Source: Lachnospiraceae bacterium
GTDB taxonomy: Bacteria > Bacillota > Clostridia > Lachnospirales > Lachnospiraceae
Reading direction: 5' to 3'
DNA length: 57,198 nucleotides
Assembly (NCBI GenBank): GCA_021205385.1
Contig: JAJPXQ010000146.1
Coordinates: forward strand, 1 to 57,198
Shown: piece after piece, positions 54,342-57,198 of the stretch
How positions within the stretch are numbered: the stretch's first letter is position 1
Layout of the letters: each line of letters opens with the position of its first letter
Notes under the pieces: generated by a model
Databases searched by the model: none
Seen by the model: the letters and a program-made list of their open reading frames with translations, nothing else
What the model was told of the DNA's origin: nothing
Translations under genes and position numbers: made by a program

Positions 54342-54935
54342 CTAACTTCCACCCTTCGGAATCGGCCCGAAATTCTCCCACGGAAAACTCACAAACCAGG
54401 CCTTTCCGTAAATATCCTCCAGCTTTACATTTCCGATATCCGCATAGCGGCTGTCCTCGCTGGCATTCCGATTGTCCCCGAGCACAAAGTATTCGCCCTC
54501 TCCTACTGTCAGCTCCTCCTCGGCGAGCCCCGCATAATCCATCTGCTCGCTTCCGATCCCGGTCTCGTAAAGCTCGCCATTCACATAGACAAAACCGTCG
54601 ATAATCTGAATCGTATCGCCCGGTACGCCAATCACCCGGCGCATATAGTAGTGGGAATTCTCATTGCCATTCGGTTTGAAGACGATCACATCGCCGCGCT
54701 GCGGCGTGGAGACCAGGTAAATAAAGCGGTTCACGAAAACGCTGTCGCCACTGTTCACAGACGGTTCCATCGCCTGCCCCACGCAGGTAAGACCCGTCAT
54801 AAAATAAAACACAAGCACGCAGCCGATCGCGAACGCAAGCACAATCTCGCCCACCCAGAGCAGGGCGGCCTGCACCGCGGACGGCTTAATGATTCTTTTC
54901 TTCTTATAGAAACTGAGTCCTTTTTTTCTTCTCAT
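54342..54935 (-). CDS. Signal peptidase I homologue lacking catalytic Ser and Lys
   Basis: A 197-aa membrane protein of the LepB family, with one N-terminal TM (about 22-42) and the full fold: GQAMEPSVNSGDSV, RRVIGVPGDTIQI, and GDNRNASEDSRY. The nucleophile position just before Met is Ala55 (GCG codon), and the position of the catalytic Lys is Arg99 (CGC codon). Both were checked in the DNA. It should therefore be inactive as a classical peptidase, yet the frame is intact. ATG 54935 has GGGGAG upstream. Role unknown. Confidence 0.88.
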   Translation of the reverse strand: MRRKKGLSFYKKKRIIKPSAVQAALLWVGEIVLAFAIGCVLVFYFMTGLTCVGQAMEPSVNSGDSVFVNRFIYLVSTPQRGDVIVFKPNGNENSHYYMRRVIGVPGDTIQIIDGFVYVNGELYETGIGSEQMDYAGLAEEELTVGEGEYFVLGDNRNASEDSRYADIGNVKLEDIYGKAWFVSFPWENFGPIPKGGS

Positions 54936-54961
54936 GGGATCTGTCTCCCCGGATAGTAATA

Positions 54962-54992
54962 GAGGGACATTATACTTACGTACATGTCCCTC
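54962..54992. repeat. 9-bp hairpin between rplS and the signal-peptidase-like gene
   Basis: Arms GAGGGACAT (54962-54970) and ATGTCCCTC (54984-54992) on a 13-nt loop containing a -10-like TATAAT on the minus strand. It lies 27 nt before the SPase-like start. No U run follows, so it may tune readthrough or protect a processed mRNA end. Confidence 0.45.
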
Positions 54993-55022
54993 GCATTCCT
55001 CAAGCAATCCTGGCGTCTGCTC

Positions 55023-55370
55023 TTATCTGATACGCTCTTTGACCTTCGCGGACTTGCCGACGCGGTCTCTGAGATAGAACAGCTTTGCACGGCGTACCTT
55101 GCCTTCGCGCACCACTTCTACCTTCTCCACGTTCGGAGAATGAAGCGGCCAGGTCTTCTCCACACCGATACCGTTCGATGTCTTTCTGACGGTGAATGTC
55201 GTACGGCAGCCGGAGCCCTGCACCTTCAGCACGGTGCCCTCAAAAATCTGGATTCTCTCGCGGTTTCCCTCTTTGATCTTCGCGGATACGCGGACGGTAT
55301 CGCCGACACGGAAGCTCGGCGCGTCCTCCTTGATCTGCTCTGCTTCGATCTTTCTGATAATCTCGTTCAT
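55023..55370 (-). CDS. rplS: 50S ribosomal protein L19
   Basis: A 115-aa ribosomal protein at the 30S/50S interface. The pattern [29 protein letters not shown] and the closing [11 protein letters not shown] are standard. ATG follows AAGGAGGAACACA. The 95-nt trmD-rplS gap contains no clear L19 leader. Confidence 0.97.
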   Translation of the reverse strand: MNEIIRKIEAEQIKEDAPSFRVGDTVRVSAKIKEGNRERIQIFEGTVLKVQGSGCRTTFTVRKTSNGIGVEKTWPLHSPNVEKVEVVREGKVRRAKLFYLRDRVGKSAKVKERIR

Positions 55371-55465
55371 TGTGTTCCTCCTTCATAACTCGATGTTCTT
55401 AATGCCGGAACGACAACAGAGGACCATCTCCTTCTTTTCACAACGCGTTTTATTCTATCATACTT

Positions 55466-56188
55466 CTATTTTCTTTGCAAGAAGATTTTATCTTCCTTTG
55501 TGAGCTGCGCGCGTTCCATCAGCTCGGGACGGCGCTCCATTGTGCGCAGCAGCGACTGTTCTCTCCTCCAGCGGTCAACATTCGCATGATGACCGGATAA
55601 AAGGATCGGCGGCACCGTCTTCCCATGCCACTCTTCCGGGCGGCTGTACTGCGGATATTCGAGCAGACCGTCGTGAAAGGAATCATACTGCGCAGACTCC
55701 TCATTGTGCAAAACGCCGTCTACCAGACGCGAAACCGCATCCATCACGACCAGCGCTGGAAGCTCGCCCCCGGTCAGCACATAGTCGCCGATCGACACTT
55801 CCTCATCCACAATCTCCTCAATCAGACGCTCATCCATACCCTCGTAATGCCCGCAGAGCAGGATGAGCTCCTCCTCCTGCGAGAATTCCTGCGCCATCTG
55901 CTGGTCGAACACGTGGCCCTGCGGACTCATATAGAGGGTCCGCGGTCTCTTCTCCATACCGGAGACAATGGACTGCCAGGCGCGATAGACCGGCTCAGCC
56001 TGCATGACCATACCCGCTCCGCCGCCATAGGGATAATCATCCACACGCCCCCGGTTGTTGACCGAGAAGTCACGGATATTCACTGTTTCAAGCGAAAGAA
56101 GCCCCTTTTCCATGGCGCGGCCGGTGATGCTCGTCTGAAAGCCGTCCCGGATCATATCCGGGAACAGCGTCAACACATAAAATTTCAT
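55466..56188 (-). CDS. trmD: tRNA (guanine-37-N1)-methyltransferase
   Basis: A 240-aa SPOUT enzyme methylating G37. Knot motifs PYGGGAGMVMQ (about 54-64), LLCGHYEGMDER and GDYVLTGGELPALV (about 132-145). Conserved operon position. Overlaps rimM by 4 bp. Confidence 0.97.
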   Translation of the reverse strand: MKFYVLTLFPDMIRDGFQTSITGRAMEKGLLSLETVNIRDFSVNNRGRVDDYPYGGGAGMVMQAEPVYRAWQSIVSGMEKRPRTLYMSPQGHVFDQQMAQEFSQEEELILLCGHYEGMDERLIEEIVDEEVSIGDYVLTGGELPALVVMDAVSRLVDGVLHNEESAQYDSFHDGLLEYPQYSRPEEWHGKTVPPILLSGHHANVDRWRREQSLLRTMERRPELMERAQLTKEDKIFLQRK

Positions 56189-56697
56189 AGATCCAGCAGT
56201 CCTTCCAGCACATGGACGAGCATGCGCTTTTCTTCCACATTCACGTCGAGGATGCAGTCACGGATCGCCGGAAGCAGAATCTCCTTCCCCTCCGGGGTCT
56301 TCACCACATACACGTCATTGGCGCCGGTCTCCAGCACATCGCTCAGTTCTCCGAGCGTCTGTCCCTCGTCCGTGCACACCTCCATGCCGATGAGGTCAGC
56401 GATAAAATTCTCATTCTCCGCCAGTGGAACCGCGTCCTCCCGTGAGACATAGAGATCCATGCCCTTATAGCGCTCTACCGCCTCGATGCTGTCATAACCC
56501 CGGAATTTCAGAATCACAAGATTCTTGAAAAATCTGACGCCGTCGATCTCAAGTGACAGGTACTCTTTTCCGGTGTCCAGCAGCACTTTCTGAAGCTGCT
56601 GAAACCTGGCCGGATCGTCTGTCGTCGGATAAACCTTCACCTCCCCGCGCACGCCATGCGTCGAGGAGATGACTCCGACTCTCAAAAACTGCTCCAT
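56185..56697 (-). CDS. rimM: Ribosome maturation factor RimM
   Basis: A 170-aa protein with an N-terminal RimM domain (VGVISSTHGVRGEVKVYPTTDD) and a C-terminal PRC barrel (LIGMEVCTDEGQTLGEL..LLPAIRDCI). It assists 30S maturation. Starts 1 nt after khpA. Confidence 0.96.
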   Translation of the reverse strand: MEQFLRVGVISSTHGVRGEVKVYPTTDDPARFQQLQKVLLDTGKEYLSLEIDGVRFFKNLVILKFRGYDSIEAVERYKGMDLYVSREDAVPLAENENFIADLIGMEVCTDEGQTLGELSDVLETGANDVYVVKTPEGKEILLPAIRDCILDVNVEEKRMLVHVLEGLLDL

Positions 56698-56698
56698 A

Positions 56699-56929
56699 CT
56701 ACTGTACGATCTCCACGATCACCTTGCTGTCATCCCTGGAAGACGCAGCTTTCACAACGGAACGAATCGCCTTTGCGATACGCCCCTGCTTGCCGATCAC
56801 CTTGCCCATATCGGAGGGTGCAACGCGGAGCTCAACAACTGTCGTGCTCCCCTTGCTCGTCTCGGTGACTGACACCTCGTCCGGATGATCCACCAGCGCT
56901 TTGGCGATCACTTCCACTAATTCCTTCAT
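56699..56929 (-). CDS. khpA: KH-domain RNA-binding protein KhpA (YlqC)
   Basis: A 76-aa single KH domain with the loop VIGKQGRIAKAIR (GKQG). It works with KhpB in RNA binding in Gram-positives. ATG 56929 with GAGG upstream is used; the longer frame to 57100 is the shadow of rpsP. Between rpsP and rimM, the usual place. Confidence 0.95.
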   Translation of the reverse strand: MKELVEVIAKALVDHPDEVSVTETSKGSTTVVELRVAPSDMGKVIGKQGRIAKAIRSVVKAASSRDDSKVIVEIVQ

Positions 56930-56939
56930 CGCTCTACCT

Positions 56940-57185
56940 CTATTTGCTGATACCTGCCAGCTTGAACAGCTTACCCACGGTCTCCGTCGGCTGCGCTCCG
57001 CTCGAGAGCCACTTCTTCGCGGCCTCCTCATCGATCTGGAACGTACTCGGATCCGTGTTCGGATCATAGGTACCGATCTCCTCGATGAAACGTCCGTCAC
57101 GCGGGGATCTGGAATCCGCCACCACTACTCTGTAAAAAGGAGCCTTCTTCTGTCCCATTCTTCTCAGTCTGATTTTAACTGCCAT
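56940..57185 (-). CDS. rpsP: 30S ribosomal protein S16
   Basis: An 81-aa ribosomal protein. [20 protein letters not shown] and [20 protein letters not shown] are the family signatures. First gene of the operon as seen here; GAGG precedes the ATG and the promoter lies beyond the right edge. Confidence 0.98.
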   Translation of the reverse strand: MAVKIRLRRMGQKKAPFYRVVVADSRSPRDGRFIEEIGTYDPNTDPSTFQIDEEAAKKWLSSGAQPTETVGKLFKLAGISK

Positions 57186-57198
57186 CTTTCTTTACCTC

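Noticed and set aside
54342..54935. Sequencing error as the cause of the dead signal peptidase
   Set aside because: Two independent codon changes at separate sites in an otherwise intact frame are unlikely to be errors, though read data would be needed to be certain.
55371..55465. L19 leader RNA before rplS
   Set aside because: No clear set of stems matching a known ribosomal leader could be recognised by eye; a covariance search would be needed.

Overview
The window looks like chromosomal backbone of a spore-forming, moderately GC-rich Clostridia, most likely a member of the Lachnospiraceae. This is inferred from a SpoIIM homologue, strong AGGAGG ribosome binding sites, a Gram-positive SOS box before recA, a DUF5688 protein, a long PRPP synthetase and the general gene content. 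No insertion sequence, prophage, rRNA operon or CRISPR array was seen. Genes are dense, mostly on the minus strand, and often overlap by 1 to 20 bp.

Layout: 0.2-2.8 kb, a Ca2+-type P-ATPase. 3.1-5.2 kb, an unrecognised 341-aa protein, a TetR regulator and an NADPH-dependent FMN reductase-like protein. 5.4-9.6 kb, a possible import and metabolism module (GPH-family transporter, UroD-fold enzyme, divergent PucR/CdaR-type regulator). 9.6-13 kb, topB, a left-handed beta-helix protein and a TraX-like protein in one overlapping operon. 13.2-16.3 kb, tmcAL and a KdpDE-like two-component system. 16.3-16.75 kb, a cobalamin riboswitch with its own promoter and no recognisable gene behind it. 16.8-22.3 kb, rluF, ligA, mscS, cls and a CBS-domain gene. 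22.4-25.1 kb, small or hypothetical genes and tRNA-Arg. 25.3-30.9 kb, a DAHP synthase, a very large fusion protein (glutamine-kinase-like plus glutamine amidotransferase), a Xer-type recombinase and SpoIIM. 30.9-35.1 kb, proC, rny, recX and recA (LexA-type operator). 35.2-38.6 kb, asd, argH and a formate/nitrite channel. 38.75 kb, tRNA-Thr. 38.9-42.1 kb, two envelope membrane proteins. 42.1-45.4 kb, ilvNC, a homocysteine methyltransferase and pspA. 45.4-49.8 kb, gpsA, plsY, der and a DUF512 radical SAM protein. 49.9-51.0 kb, prs. 51.0-57.2 kb, the rpsP-khpA-rimM-trmD-rplS ribosome operon running on into two signal-peptidase genes, rbgA, rnhB, yraN and pgeF.

Most genes are ordinary housekeeping: DNA repair (recA, recX, ligA, topB), translation, RNA decay (rny), phospholipid synthesis (gpsA, plsY, cls) and amino-acid synthesis (aro, asd, argH, ilvNC, proC).

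The most unusual items are: (1) the 1015-aa fusion at 26.3-29.4 kb, which joins two activities known as separate enzymes (Cj1418-like and Cj1417-like) of Campylobacter phosphoramidate synthesis and sits in an apparent operon with a Xer recombinase lacking the HxxR histidine; (2) the orphan B12 riboswitch pointing at the 3' end of a KdpE-like gene; (3) a signal peptidase I homologue whose catalytic Ser and Lys are replaced by Ala and Arg, encoded close to an intact copy; and (4) regulatory-looking palindromes and hairpins, notably in front of topB/tmcAL and between proC and spoIIM.
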